Positions 34,728 to 42,769 of a stretch of DNA of 64,000 bases are shown one piece after another; position 1 is the first letter of the stretch, and every line of letters starts with the position of its first letter. Location: the NCBI RefSeq assembly GCF_003626655.1, contig NZ_RBAN01000003.1:682001-746000 (forward strand). The letters are read 5' to 3'. Both the position numbers and the translations under genes were made by a program. The stretch comes from Micromonospora costi (GTDB taxonomy: Bacteria; Actinomycetota; Actinomycetes; Mycobacteriales; Micromonosporaceae). Under the pieces are notes generated by a model. The model saw only the letters and a list, made by a program, of their open reading frames with translations, was not told the origin of the DNA and made no database searches.

Positions 34728-35354
34728 TCAACTCTGTGGCCGCCGCGCCCAGAACAGCGCGTGCCCACTGTCGCCCTCCGGAACGAAGTCCTCGGACGTG
34801 ACCTCCAGCCCCGCTTGTTCAAGCCAGGAACGGTAGGTGGAGGCGTCAGCGTGGCTCCACCACATGGTGGCGGGGCCATCGAGCCAGTTGTCCTCGGTGC
34901 CCGTCCAGGCGCTGTTGCCGACGGTGGTTAGCAGCCAGCCGCCGGGCCGTAGCCAGGTGGCGACTCTCTTGATGAGCCGCGGTTGGTCGGCCAGGGGCAT
35001 GTGGATCAGGGCGTAGAGGCAGACCACGGCGTCGAACGAGGCGGGTGGCAGATCGAGTCGGGTGGCGTCAGCGCGGAGAAAGGTGCCGGCGGGCACCAGG
35101 CGGCGTGCCCGCTCGACCTGCACATCGCTGATGTCGATGCCGGTGACCTGGTGCCCGGCGTTGGCGAGGAAGCGGGCGACCGGCACGCCGCAGCCGCATC
35201 CGAGATCGAGGACCGCTGCCGAGGCAGGTAGGCGCCGGTGCAGGTCGCCGAGCCAGGGACCATACTGGCCGTCGTCGGCATCGTCCGCCCGGTAGCGGTA
35301 GGAGAGTTCGTCGTACCCGCGGCGGACCACGTCACGCTCGTCGTTGCTGCCCAT
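34728..35354 (-). CDS. Class I SAM-dependent methyltransferase
   Basis: 208 aa. Motif I VLDLGCGCGVPVARFL (about 45-60), motif II TGIDISDVQ, and post-motif DAVVCLYALIHMP are typical of Methyltransf_11/25 small-molecule methyltransferases. ATG start at 35354. The length is standard for a single-domain enzyme. Substrate unknown. It lies between two unrelated small genes, 72 bases from the acidic hypothetical protein. Confidence 0.85.
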   Translation of the reverse strand: MGSNDERDVVRRGYDELSYRYRADDADDGQYGPWLGDLHRRLPASAAVLDLGCGCGVPVARFLANAGHQVTGIDISDVQVERARRLVPAGTFLRADATRLDLPPASFDAVVCLYALIHMPLADQPRLIKRVATWLRPGGWLLTTVGNSAWTGTEDNWLDGPATMWWSHADASTYRSWLEQAGLEVTSEDFVPEGDSGHALFWARRPQS

Positions 35355-35437
35355 CCTCGCGAGGCTACGAGTCTCGATGCCGCGTTCCGATTCGTTTTGT
35401 CCCGCGCGGAGATGCCCCCGACGGGAGTGTTTCGGCC

Positions 35438-35692
35438 CTACTTCCAGCGGAAGTGCACGAAAAGGCGGCCGAAGTTCTTCGAGTCCTTCTCCACCCGGTG
35501 GTAGAGCTGCTTGACGTCCTTCTGGTCGAGGAAGCGCAGCACCCGCTTCTTGAGCTGGCCGGAGCCCTTGCCCGGGATGATCTCCACGAGCGTGGCCTTC
35601 TTCGCGACCGCCTCGTCCATGATCCCCCGGAGCGCGCGGTCGATGTCCTGGCCCTTGTTGAAGATGTCGTGGAGGTCGAGCTTGAGCTTCAC
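35438..35692 (-). CDS. Smr-domain protein
   Basis: 84 aa, essentially a bare Smr domain (as at the C-terminus of MutS2): LDLH at residues 5-8, and IIPGKGSGQLKKRVLRFL, the conserved GKGSG loop. Smr domains nick or bind nucleic acid; this one carries the LDLH and GKGSG elements but no partner domain. The ATG start fits the whole domain. Confidence 0.85.
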   Translation of the reverse strand: MKLKLDLHDIFNKGQDIDRALRGIMDEAVAKKATLVEIIPGKGSGQLKKRVLRFLDQKDVKQLYHRVEKDSKNFGRLFVHFRWK

Positions 35693-35734
35693 CCGTTCAT
35701 CGTAGGCACGTCCGCCGGCCGGACCCGGATACGG

Positions 35735-35764
35735 CGAAGGGCAGCCCAGTGGGGCTGCCCTTCG
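35735..35764. terminator. Hairpin terminator between Smr and TPR genes
   Basis: CGAAGGGCAGCCC (35735-35747) pairs perfectly with 35752-35764 across AGTG. It is 22 bases beyond the TPR gene stop on the minus strand, so it terminates that gene. Confidence 0.85.
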
Positions 35765-35786
35765 TCCGGTCTCCGGTCGGTGCCGC

Positions 35787-36155
35787 TCAGCGGCCGCCGC
35801 CCACCCGGGTCTCGACCCGGCGCAGGGCGGTGCGGTAGTCGTCGTTGCCGCTGTGCATGGCGGCGGCGATCCGCAGGTGCCGCAGCGCGTCGGCGTGCCG
35901 GTTCAGCCGCTCCAGCGTCCGGCCCAGCACGTGGTGCGCGTAGTGGTCGCTCGGGTCCCGGTCGACCAGCTCGCGCAGCTGCTCCTCGGCGCGGTTGAGC
36001 TGGGCGGACTGGAAGTACGCCCGCGCCAGCAGCTGCCGTACCGAGGCGTTGTCCGGCTCCGCCTCGACGATCGGCTCGAGCAGCCGGGCCGCTCCGGTCG
36101 GGTCACCGGCTTCGAAGAACATGGTCGCCCGCCGGTACTCGGCCAGAAGATCCAT
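35787..36155 (-). CDS. Tetratricopeptide-repeat protein
   Basis: 122 aa with about three TPR units (GDPTGAARLLEPIVEAEPDN, SAQLNRAEEQLRELVDRDPS, NRHADALRHLRIAAAMHSGN). It has no enzymatic domain and is probably a cytosolic protein-interaction scaffold. The ATG at 36155 is the only start with the first repeat intact; longer frames upstream run into the ROK kinase region in another frame. Confidence 0.85.
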   Translation of the reverse strand: MDLLAEYRRATMFFEAGDPTGAARLLEPIVEAEPDNASVRQLLARAYFQSAQLNRAEEQLRELVDRDPSDHYAHHVLGRTLERLNRHADALRHLRIAAAMHSGNDDYRTALRRVETRVGGGR

Positions 36156-36262
36156 TCGACCCACCCCCTCGTCTCGCGTCGTCTTTTCCCCCGACGCTGG
36201 CACAACACCGGGAGGACGGCGACTGTTCCCTCCGCCACTCTCCGCGCGAGGGCCCCCGGGCG

Positions 36263-37024
36263 TCAGGCCGAGCGGGTGGCGGCCAGGTCCCACGCGCGGA
36301 CGCCCCCGAGGATCCCCGCGGTGTTCGGCACCACCACCACGTCGTCGCCCATCCGGGCCAGCTGCTCGGGGCGGATCAGCCGCGAGTTGCCCCCGCCCAG
36401 GTAGAGCCGGTCCCAGCGGAACACCGGCCGGAGGCCGTCCACCACCCCGCGTACCCGCCGGGACCAGAACGCGTCGCCGAGGCGGCGGCGTTCCGGCTCG
36501 CCGATGTACGTGTCGTACGTCATCCCCCAGCGCACCGGCGCGTGCGACAGCTCCAGGTGGGGTGCCAGCACCCCGCCGTCGAAGAGCGCGGAGCCCAGCC
36601 CCGTGCCGAGGGTGAGCACCAGCTCCAGCCCGGTGCCGGCCACGACGCCGGCGCCGTGCACCTCGGCGTCGTTGAGCACGAGCGCCGGCAGCCCGAACGC
36701 GTCGGCCAGCGCGGACCGTACATCCCAGCCGGACCACTCGGCGAGCAGGTCGGGATCGACCTTCGTCCGCGGCCCGGCCCGGGTCACGTAGTGCGGCGTG
36801 GCCACCACCACGCCGTGCCGGAGCATGCCGGGCATCCCGACGGTCACCCGGTCGGCCGCGGGAAGCTGGGCGCCGAGGTCGAGCAGGGTCTTGACGAAGA
36901 GCGCGGGCGGCAGCGGGTACGGCGTGGGCACCCGCAGCGGACGCGTCCGCATCGTGCCCGCCGCGTCCAGGACGGAGGCCTTGATACCACCGCCGCCGCA
37001 GTCGATCGCCAGAGTGGTCACCAC
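36263..37024 (-). CDS. ppgK: ROK-family (polyphosphate) glucokinase-like protein
   Basis: 253 aa. LAIDCGGGGIKASVLD is the phosphate-binding motif of ROK/polyphosphate glucokinases, and LTLGTGLGSALF, LNDAEVHGAG and the TYIGEPERRRLG segment match actinobacterial PpgK. It would phosphorylate glucose using polyphosphate or ATP. The zinc-binding ROK cysteine motif is absent, as in PpgK. Start is GTG, either 37024 or the adjacent GTG at 37021. Divergent from the ABC-F gene. Confidence 0.8.
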   Translation of the reverse strand: MVTTLAIDCGGGGIKASVLDAAGTMRTRPLRVPTPYPLPPALFVKTLLDLGAQLPAADRVTVGMPGMLRHGVVVATPHYVTRAGPRTKVDPDLLAEWSGWDVRSALADAFGLPALVLNDAEVHGAGVVAGTGLELVLTLGTGLGSALFDGGVLAPHLELSHAPVRWGMTYDTYIGEPERRRLGDAFWSRRVRGVVDGLRPVFRWDRLYLGGGNSRLIRPEQLARMGDDVVVVPNTAGILGGVRAWDLAATRSA

Positions 37025-37087
37025 CCGAGCAGTGTGCCCCCTCTCGGCGGGGAACGCGGGCACCGGGCCGGATAGGCTCGCCTCCTC

Positions 37088-38725
37088 ATGAGCGCCACGT
37101 TGATCGTCAAGGACCTCTCCGCCGGGCACGGTGACCGCCCGCTCTTCTCCGGGCTGGACCTGGTGGTCGCACCCGGAGACGTGATCGGCCTCGTCGGGCC
37201 GAACGGGGCGGGAAAGTCGACGCTGCTGCGTACGCTCGCCGGGTTGCTGCCGGTCGAGGCCGGCAGCGTCACGCTCAGCCCGCCCACGGCGAGCATCGGG
37301 CACCTGCCGCAGGAGCCGGACCGGCGGCCGGGCGAGACGGTGCGCGGTTTCCTGTCCCGCCGCACCGGCGTGGCCGGCGCGCAGGCCGCCCTGGACGCCG
37401 CCACCGAGGCGCTCACCGCCGGGGCGGACGGCGCGGACGACCGGTACGCCGACGCGTTGGAACGCTGGCTCGCCCTCGGCGGCGCGGACCTGGACGAACG
37501 GGCCGAGCAGGTCGCCGCGGAGCTGGGGCTCGCCGTCGACCTGGACCAGGAGATGACCGGGCTCTCCGGCGGGCAGGCCGCCCGGGCGGGGCTGGCCTCG
37601 CTGCTGCTCAGCCGGTACGACGTCTTCCTGCTCGACGAGCCCACCAACGACCTGGATCTGGCCGGCCTGGAGCGGCTGGAGGCGTTCGTGACGGGGCTGC
37701 GGTCCGGCACCGTGCTGGTCAGCCACGACCGGGAGTTCCTGACGCGGACGGTCAACCGCGTCCTCGAACTGGACCTGCCGCAGCAGCAGGTCAACCACTA
37801 CGGCGGCGGCTACGCGGCCTACCTGGAGGAGCGGGAGGTGGGCCGCCGGCACGCCCGCGCCGACTACGAGGAGTACGCCGAGACCCGGTCGGCCCTGGAG
37901 GCCCGCGCCCGGTCACAGCGCGCCTGGATGGAGAAGGGCGTGAAGAACGCCCGGCGCAAGGCGACCGACAACGACAAGATCGGCCGGAAGTTCCGCGCCG
38001 AGGCGACCGAGAAGCAGGCGGCGAAGGCCCGGCAGACCGAGCGGCTCATCGAACGGCTGGAGGTGGTCGAGGAGCCCCGCAAGGAGTGGGAGCTGCGGAT
38101 GGAGATCGCCGCCGCGCCCCGCGCGGGCGCCGTCGTGGCCAACCTCCGCGATGCTGTCGTACGCCGGGGCAGCTTCACCCTGGGGCCGGTGAACCTCCAG
38201 ATCGACTGGGCCGACCGGGTGGCGATCACCGGGGCGAACGGCTCCGGCAAGTCGACCCTGCTGGGCGCCCTGCTCGGGCGGCTGCCGCTGGACGCCGGGC
38301 ACGCCACGCTGGGCCCCGGCGTCGTGGTCGGCGAGGTGGACCAGGCGCGCGGGCTCTTCCTGGGTGACGCGCCGCTGATCGACGCGTTCCGCGCCGCCGT
38401 GCCGGACCTGTCGCCGGCCGACGCCCGGACCCTGCTGGCCAAGTTCGGGCTGCGCGCGGCGCACGTGCTGCGTCCCGCCGCGACCCTGTCGCCCGGCGAA
38501 CGCACCCGCGCGGCGCTCGCGCTGCTGCAGGGGCGCGGGGTGAACCTGCTGGTGCTGGACGAGCCGACCAACCACCTGGACCTGCCCGCCATCGAGCAGC
38601 TGGAGTCGGCGCTGGCCACGTACCCGGGGACGCTGCTGCTGGTCACCCACGACCGGCGGATGCTCGACGCCGTGGCCACCACCCGGCGGCTGCGCGTGGA
38701 CGCGGGGCGGATCGCCGAGGATTGA
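37088..38725 (+). CDS. ABC-F family ATPase
   Basis: 545 aa, two ABC domains in one chain and no membrane segments. First: GPNGAGKST, LSGGQAARAG, LLDEPTNDLDL. Second: GANGSGKST, LSPGERTRAALAL, VLDEPTNHLDL. Between them lies the charged inter-domain linker rich in Arg/Lys that contacts ribosomes in this family. The role is translation support or antibiotic protection; subfamily cannot be fixed by eye. ATG at 37088, divergent from ppgK. Confidence 0.92.
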   Translation: MSATLIVKDLSAGHGDRPLFSGLDLVVAPGDVIGLVGPNGAGKSTLLRTLAGLLPVEAGSVTLSPPTASIGHLPQEPDRRPGETVRGFLSRRTGVAGAQAALDAATEALTAGADGADDRYADALERWLALGGADLDERAEQVAAELGLAVDLDQEMTGLSGGQAARAGLASLLLSRYDVFLLDEPTNDLDLAGLERLEAFVTGLRSGTVLVSHDREFLTRTVNRVLELDLPQQQVNHYGGGYAAYLEEREVGRRHARADYEEYAETRSALEARARSQRAWMEKGVKNARRKATDNDKIGRKFRAEATEKQAAKARQTERLIERLEVVEEPRKEWELRMEIAAAPRAGAVVANLRDAVVRRGSFTLGPVNLQIDWADRVAITGANGSGKSTLLGALLGRLPLDAGHATLGPGVVVGEVDQARGLFLGDAPLIDAFRAAVPDLSPADARTLLAKFGLRAAHVLRPAATLSPGERTRAALALLQGRGVNLLVLDEPTNHLDLPAIEQLESALATYPGTLLLVTHDRRMLDAVATTRRLRVDAGRIAED

Positions 38726-38763
38726 TCCGTGCCGACGGCGCGGCGCGGGGTGAGAATGAGCCC

Positions 38764-39084
38764 ATGCTCAAGTGGGAGTACGCGCTGCTGGTCCGGCGGC
38801 GGCAGGCGGCGACGAACGACCTCGGCTGGGAGGTCGTGTTCGTCTGGTACGGCCCGGACGGCTCGATGGTCGACATCACCCCGTACGGGGACACGGCGCT
38901 GGCCCACCTGAACCGGGCGGGCGACCAGGGCTGGGAACTCGTCGCGATGAGCGAGGACCCGTCGCTGCCCGGCAACAACGAGCTGCACCGCTACCACCTG
39001 AAGCGGCCGAAGCCGGCCGCTGCTCCCCCGCCGCGACAGCGGATGCGGGTCGGTGGCCGGCCGCGCCGCACGGTCGGCGGCTGA
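38764..39084 (+). CDS. Small conserved hypothetical (DUF4177-like)
   Basis: 106 aa. It begins MLKWEYALLVRRRQAATNDL and contains LNRAGDQGWELVAMSED, the LNxxGxxGWELV pattern of DUF4177-like proteins, with a basic Pro/Arg-rich tail. No membrane segment. The ATG at 38764 is chosen; it follows the ABC-F gene by 38 bases. Function unknown. Confidence 0.75.
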   Translation: MLKWEYALLVRRRQAATNDLGWEVVFVWYGPDGSMVDITPYGDTALAHLNRAGDQGWELVAMSEDPSLPGNNELHRYHLKRPKPAAAPPPRQRMRVGGRPRRTVGG

Positions 39085-39120
39085 CGCTCGCGGGACGGCC
39101 GCCCGCCCACGGCTGCCGGC

Positions 39121-39180
39121 CGCACGACTTCGGGGCGGGCAGCACGCCTTCGGGGCAGGTCGCACGCCTTCCGGGCGGGC
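39121..39180. repeat. 20-bp tandem repeat, 3 copies
   Basis: Units starting CGCACGACTTCGGGGCGGGC recur at 39121, 39141 and 39161 with a few changes. Located between the DUF4177-like gene and the BON-methyltransferase gene. Confidence 0.75.
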
Positions 39181-39239
39181 CGAGCGCGAGTGGGGCATAT
39201 CCGGCGACAGCGTGGGTAACGGGCAGCCGGAGGTGATCC

Positions 39240-39965
39240 ATGGTCGCGTTGGCACAGACCCCGCCGTCCGCCGACCGGTTGCGGGCGATCGACGACTTCC
39301 TCGCCGAGGCGTGGGCCGACCAGCAGGCGCACGACGACCGGCTGCGCGGCCTCGCCGTCGAGGTGCGCTTCGACCGGGGGGTCGCGCACGTGACCGGCGA
39401 GGTCGCCGACCAGGCCGAGCTGCGGCTGGTCCGCGAGCGGATCGGCCGGCTGGCGGGGGTGTTCGGCGTCTGGTGCGGCGTACGCGTCGCGGGGCGGGAC
39501 CCGGTGGTCGTGGACCTGGGCTGCGGGGCGACCAAGCAGTGGCCCGGCAACCTGGGGCTGGACATCTTCCCGGCGGCGGGCGTCGACGCGGTGGCCGACC
39601 TGTCCGGGTCGCTACCGCTGGCCGACGACTCGGTCGACGTGTTCTTCGCCGTGCACATCCTCGAGCACCTGATCGACTTCCTGCCGTTGCTCGACGAGTG
39701 CCACCGGGTGCTGCGGCCGGGCGGCGTGCTGCACGTGATGAGCCCCTGGTGGGGGCACGTGAACGCGGTGGCCGACCCGACCCACGTACGGCTGCTCGAC
39801 GTCCAGACGATCAAGGGCGTCTGCCTCATGCGCCCACCGGGCACGCCGCGCTGGTTCCCGCTGCACGCCGGCTGCGACGGGGCGTCCATCTTCGCCGACC
39901 TCACGCCCGTACCCGCCGACGCCGAAGCCCCCACGAAGTCCCACGTGGCGCGCTTCTTCGACTGA
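39240..39965 (+). CDS. BON-like domain fused to SAM-dependent methyltransferase
   Basis: 241 aa. Residues about 36-82 (LAVEVRFDRGVAHVTGEVAD, LRLVRERIGRLAGV) look like a BON domain. From about 87 a methyltransferase follows: VVDLGCGATKQWPGNLGLDI, LPLADDSVDVFFAVHILEHL and LRPGGVLHVMSPW. No signal peptide, so both parts are cytosolic. BON domains are normally exported or membrane-associated, so this pairing is unusual. ATG at 39240 with GGAGG upstream. Ends just before a palindromic element. Substrate unknown. Confidence 0.75.
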   Translation: MVALAQTPPSADRLRAIDDFLAEAWADQQAHDDRLRGLAVEVRFDRGVAHVTGEVADQAELRLVRERIGRLAGVFGVWCGVRVAGRDPVVVDLGCGATKQWPGNLGLDIFPAAGVDAVADLSGSLPLADDSVDVFFAVHILEHLIDFLPLLDECHRVLRPGGVLHVMSPWWGHVNAVADPTHVRLLDVQTIKGVCLMRPPGTPRWFPLHAGCDGASIFADLTPVPADAEAPTKSHVARFFD

Positions 39966-39980
39966 CCCCCGCCACTCACC

Positions 39981-40045
39981 CCGTTGATCATGAAGTTATT
40001 GCCCTGAACGTCGGCGTGTCGGGGCAATAACTTCATGATCAACGG
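39981..40045. repeat. Long palindromic element, GATCWTG family (copy 4)
   Basis: The 24-base arms 39981-40004 and 40022-40045 are perfectly complementary and contain GATCATGAAGTTATTGCCC. The loop is 17 bases and shares CGGCGTGTCG with the copy at 10776. It lies between two convergent stops and could act as a two-way terminator. Confidence 0.92.
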
Positions 40046-40064
40046 GCCCAAGGAGGGGGCTGGG

Positions 40065-41078
40065 TCAGCGGCCCTTTGTGCTTTCGCGGGGCTCGAGGCG
40101 GTACGGGGCGGACAGTTCGCGGGCCGGGGCGGTGCGGTCGCCGTCGATGCGGTTGGCGAGCAGTTCGACGGCCAGCCGGGCGATGCGCTCCTTGTCGGGG
40201 GCGATCGTGGTGAGCGTCGGCACCGAGAAGCGCCCGTCCTCGATGCCGTCGAAGCCGGCCACCGCCACGTCATCGGGCACCCGCAGGCCCGCCTCGTGCA
40301 GGGCGCGCAGCGCCCCGAGCGCGAGGGTGTCGTTGAAGCAGAAGACGGCGTCGGGGCGTACGCCGGAGGTGAGCAGGGCCCGCATGGCAGCCGCGCCGTC
40401 CGCGCGGTGCCAGGCCGGCGCGGGCGCCACGAGCGTCTCGTCGTACCCGAGGCCGGCCTCCTCCAGCGCGCTGCGGTAGCCGTCGAGCCGGAGCCGCGCG
40501 CTGGCGCCCTCGGGGGTGCGCTGCGAGCCGATGGCGGCGATCCGGCGCCGGCCCAGCCCCACGAGATGGGTGGTGATCTCCCGCGCGGCGGCCACGTTGT
40601 CGATCACGACGTGGTCGGCGGGGCCGTGGTCGACGCGCTCGCCGAGCAGCACCATCGGCGTGCCGTCGAGGTTGGTCAGGTCGTCCGCGGTGAGCGCCAG
40701 CGGGCTGAAGATCAGGCCGTCGATGAGGTGGTCGGTGATGCCGGACGCGACCACCCGTTCCTGCTCGCGAACGCCGCCGGTCTGGTCGATGAGCACCGTC
40801 CAGCCGAGGGCCGCGGCGGCGGTGACCACGTGCCGGGCCAGCTCGGCGAAGTACGGGATGTCCAGTTCGGGCACGGCGAGCGCGATCACGCCGGTGCGCC
40901 CCTTGCGCAGGTTGCGGGCGGAGAGGTTGGGCCGGTAGTTGAGTTCGGCGATGGCCTCCTCGACCCGCGCCCGCGTGTCCGGCCGGACGTGCACGTAGCC
41001 GTTCACCACGTTGGAGACGGTCTTCACCGACACCCCGGCCCGTTCGGCGACGTCCTTGAGCCTGTGCCGCACTCCCAA
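40065..41078 (-). CDS. LacI-family repressor of the arabinan locus
   Basis: 337 aa. HTH at about 5-30 (LKDVAERAGVSVKTVSNVVN), hinge helix, then a periplasmic-binding-like effector domain with GLIFSPLALTADDL and FCFNDTLALGALRALHEAG. It is divergent from the GH51 gene, and two 12-bp near-palindromes built on TACAACGTTG lie just upstream at 41125-41148, ideal LacI-type operators that could control both directions. Effector is probably an arabinose-derived sugar, by context. Confidence 0.92.
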   Translation of the reverse strand: MGVRHRLKDVAERAGVSVKTVSNVVNGYVHVRPDTRARVEEAIAELNYRPNLSARNLRKGRTGVIALAVPELDIPYFAELARHVVTAAAALGWTVLIDQTGGVREQERVVASGITDHLIDGLIFSPLALTADDLTNLDGTPMVLLGERVDHGPADHVVIDNVAAAREITTHLVGLGRRRIAAIGSQRTPEGASARLRLDGYRSALEEAGLGYDETLVAPAPAWHRADGAAAMRALLTSGVRPDAVFCFNDTLALGALRALHEAGLRVPDDVAVAGFDGIEDGRFSVPTLTTIAPDKERIARLAVELLANRIDGDRTAPARELSAPYRLEPRESTKGR

Positions 41079-41124
41079 CCTCCCCCGACGTAACCAGGGG
41101 CACTGTACCTCGTCACCAGCTCTT

Positions 41125-41148
41125 TACAACGTTGACTACAACGTTGTA
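41125..41148. promoter_or_regulatory. Double LacI-type operator
   Basis: TACAACGTTGAC (41125-41136) is followed directly by TACAACGTTGTA (41137-41148). The second is a perfect palindrome, extended to CTACAACGTTGTAG, with the central CG typical of LacI operators. It lies between the divergent repressor and GH51 genes. Confidence 0.82.
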
Positions 41149-41161
41149 GAAACCAGGGACA

Positions 41162-41190
41162 CCGGGTGGACGGTGACTGCGGTCACCCGG
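41162..41190. promoter_or_regulatory. Nested inverted repeat upstream of GH51
   Basis: CCGGGTG (41162-41168) pairs with CACCCGG (41184-41190), and inside it GGTGAC-TGCG-GTCACC forms an alternative stem. It lies 28 bases before the GH51 start; it could be a leader hairpin or a second regulator site. Confidence 0.35.
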
Positions 41191-41217
41191 CCACAGAAAT
41201 GACGAAAGGTGACATTC

Positions 41218-42729
41218 GTGCGGACCGCGCAGCTCACGATCGACCCCGCCTTCGCGATCGGACCCGCCGACCGACGCCTCTTCGGCTCGTTCGTCGAACA
41301 CATGGGGCGGTGCGTCTACGGCGGGATCTACGAGCCCGGCCACCCGAGCGCCGACGCCCGCGGACTGCGGCGCGACGTCCTGGAGCTGACCCGGGAGCTG
41401 GGCGTGTCCGTCGTCCGCTACCCCGGCGGCAACTTCGTGTCCGGCTACCGCTGGGAGGACGGCGTCGGCCCGGTCGGCGACCGTCCGCGCCGGCTCGACC
41501 TGGCCTGGAAGACGATCGAGACCAACGCGTTCGGCCTGCACGAGTTCATGACCTGGGCCGACGAGGCCGGGGTCGAGCCGATGATGGCCGTCAACCTCGG
41601 CACGCGGGGCGTCCAGGAGGCGCTCGACCTGCTGGAGTACGCCAACCACCCGGGTGGCACGCAGCTGTCCGACCTGCGGCGCAAGAACGGCGCCGAGGAC
41701 CCGTTCGGGGTACGGCTCTGGTGCCTCGGCAACGAGATGGACGGCCCGTGGCAGGTCGGGCACAAGACCGCTGACGAGTACGGCCGGCTCGCCGCCGAGG
41801 CCGCCCGCGCCATGAAGATGATCGACCCCTCGATCAGCCTGGTCGCCTGCGGCAGCTCCAACCGGCGGATGCCGACCTTCGCCTCCTGGGAGGCGACCGT
41901 GCTGGAACACACCTACGAGCACGTCGACTACATCTCCGCCCACACCTACTACGACCCGTCCGACGGTGACCGGGCCAGCATCCTGGCCTCGGCCGTGGAC
42001 ATGGACAACTTCATCAGCGAGGTGGTCGCCACCGCCGACCACGTGGCCGCCAAGCAGCGGCAGAAGCGCAAGCTGAAGATCTCGTTCGACGAGTGGAACG
42101 TCTGGTACGAGTCCCGCCTCCAGGCCGACCTGGACCGGCGCGGCTGGGTCGAGGCGCCGGCGCTCATCGAGGACGACTTCACGGCGGTCGACGCGGTGGT
42201 CGTCGGCGACCTGCTGATCACCCTGCTCCGGCACGCCGACCGGGTCGGCGTGGCCTGCCAGGCGCAGCTCGCGAACGTGATCGCCCCGATCCGGACGCGC
42301 AACGGCGGCCCGGCCTGGCGGCAGAGCATCTTCCACCCGTTCGCCCTGACGGCCCGGTACGCCCGCGGCACGGTCCTGCGCACCGAGCCGGTCTCGCCCC
42401 GCTACGAGACGAAGCGGTACGGGGACGTCCCGGTGCTCGACACCGTGGCCGTCCACGACGAGGAGACCGGCGACCTGACCGTCTTCGCGGTCAACCGCGG
42501 CGAGACCGAGCTGGCGCTCGACCTGGACCTGCGTGCGATGTCCGGACTGTCCGCTTCCTCGCACGTGAGCCTCGCCGCCGGCGACGACCCGGCGGCGACG
42601 AACACCGAGGCCGAACCCGACAGGGTGACGCCCCGGGAACTGCGCACCCCCACCATCGACGCCGGCCGGTGCTCCGTACGCCTGCCGGCCGCCTCCTGGA
42701 ACGTGCTGCGCTTCGGAAACCGGCCCTGA
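41218..42729 (+). CDS. abfA: Intracellular alpha-L-arabinofuranosidase, GH51
   Basis: 503 aa. Catalytic acid/base Glu in WCLGNEMDGPWQ (~171) and nucleophile Glu in SFDEWNVWYES (~292) are present, with GYRWEDGVG and RYPGGNFVSGY typical of GH51. No signal peptide, so it acts on imported arabino-oligosaccharides. The GTG at 41218 gives the usual MRTAQLTIDPAF start and follows GAAAGG; a GTG at 41209 is in frame. First gene of an operon with the sugar importer. Confidence 0.93.
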   Translation: MRTAQLTIDPAFAIGPADRRLFGSFVEHMGRCVYGGIYEPGHPSADARGLRRDVLELTRELGVSVVRYPGGNFVSGYRWEDGVGPVGDRPRRLDLAWKTIETNAFGLHEFMTWADEAGVEPMMAVNLGTRGVQEALDLLEYANHPGGTQLSDLRRKNGAEDPFGVRLWCLGNEMDGPWQVGHKTADEYGRLAAEAARAMKMIDPSISLVACGSSNRRMPTFASWEATVLEHTYEHVDYISAHTYYDPSDGDRASILASAVDMDNFISEVVATADHVAAKQRQKRKLKISFDEWNVWYESRLQADLDRRGWVEAPALIEDDFTAVDAVVVGDLLITLLRHADRVGVACQAQLANVIAPIRTRNGGPAWRQSIFHPFALTARYARGTVLRTEPVSPRYETKRYGDVPVLDTVAVHDEETGDLTVFAVNRGETELALDLDLRAMSGLSASSHVSLAAGDDPAATNTEAEPDRVTPRELRTPTIDAGRCSVRLPAASWNVLRFGNRP

Positions 42730-42769
42730 CCAGGCACACTTCAACCCGTCCCCCAAGGAGAGATACGGC

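Noticed and set aside
36156-36737. N-terminal extension of the TPR protein
   Set aside because: The extension is Arg/Gly-rich and antisense-like, overlapping the ROK kinase gene on the same strand in another frame.
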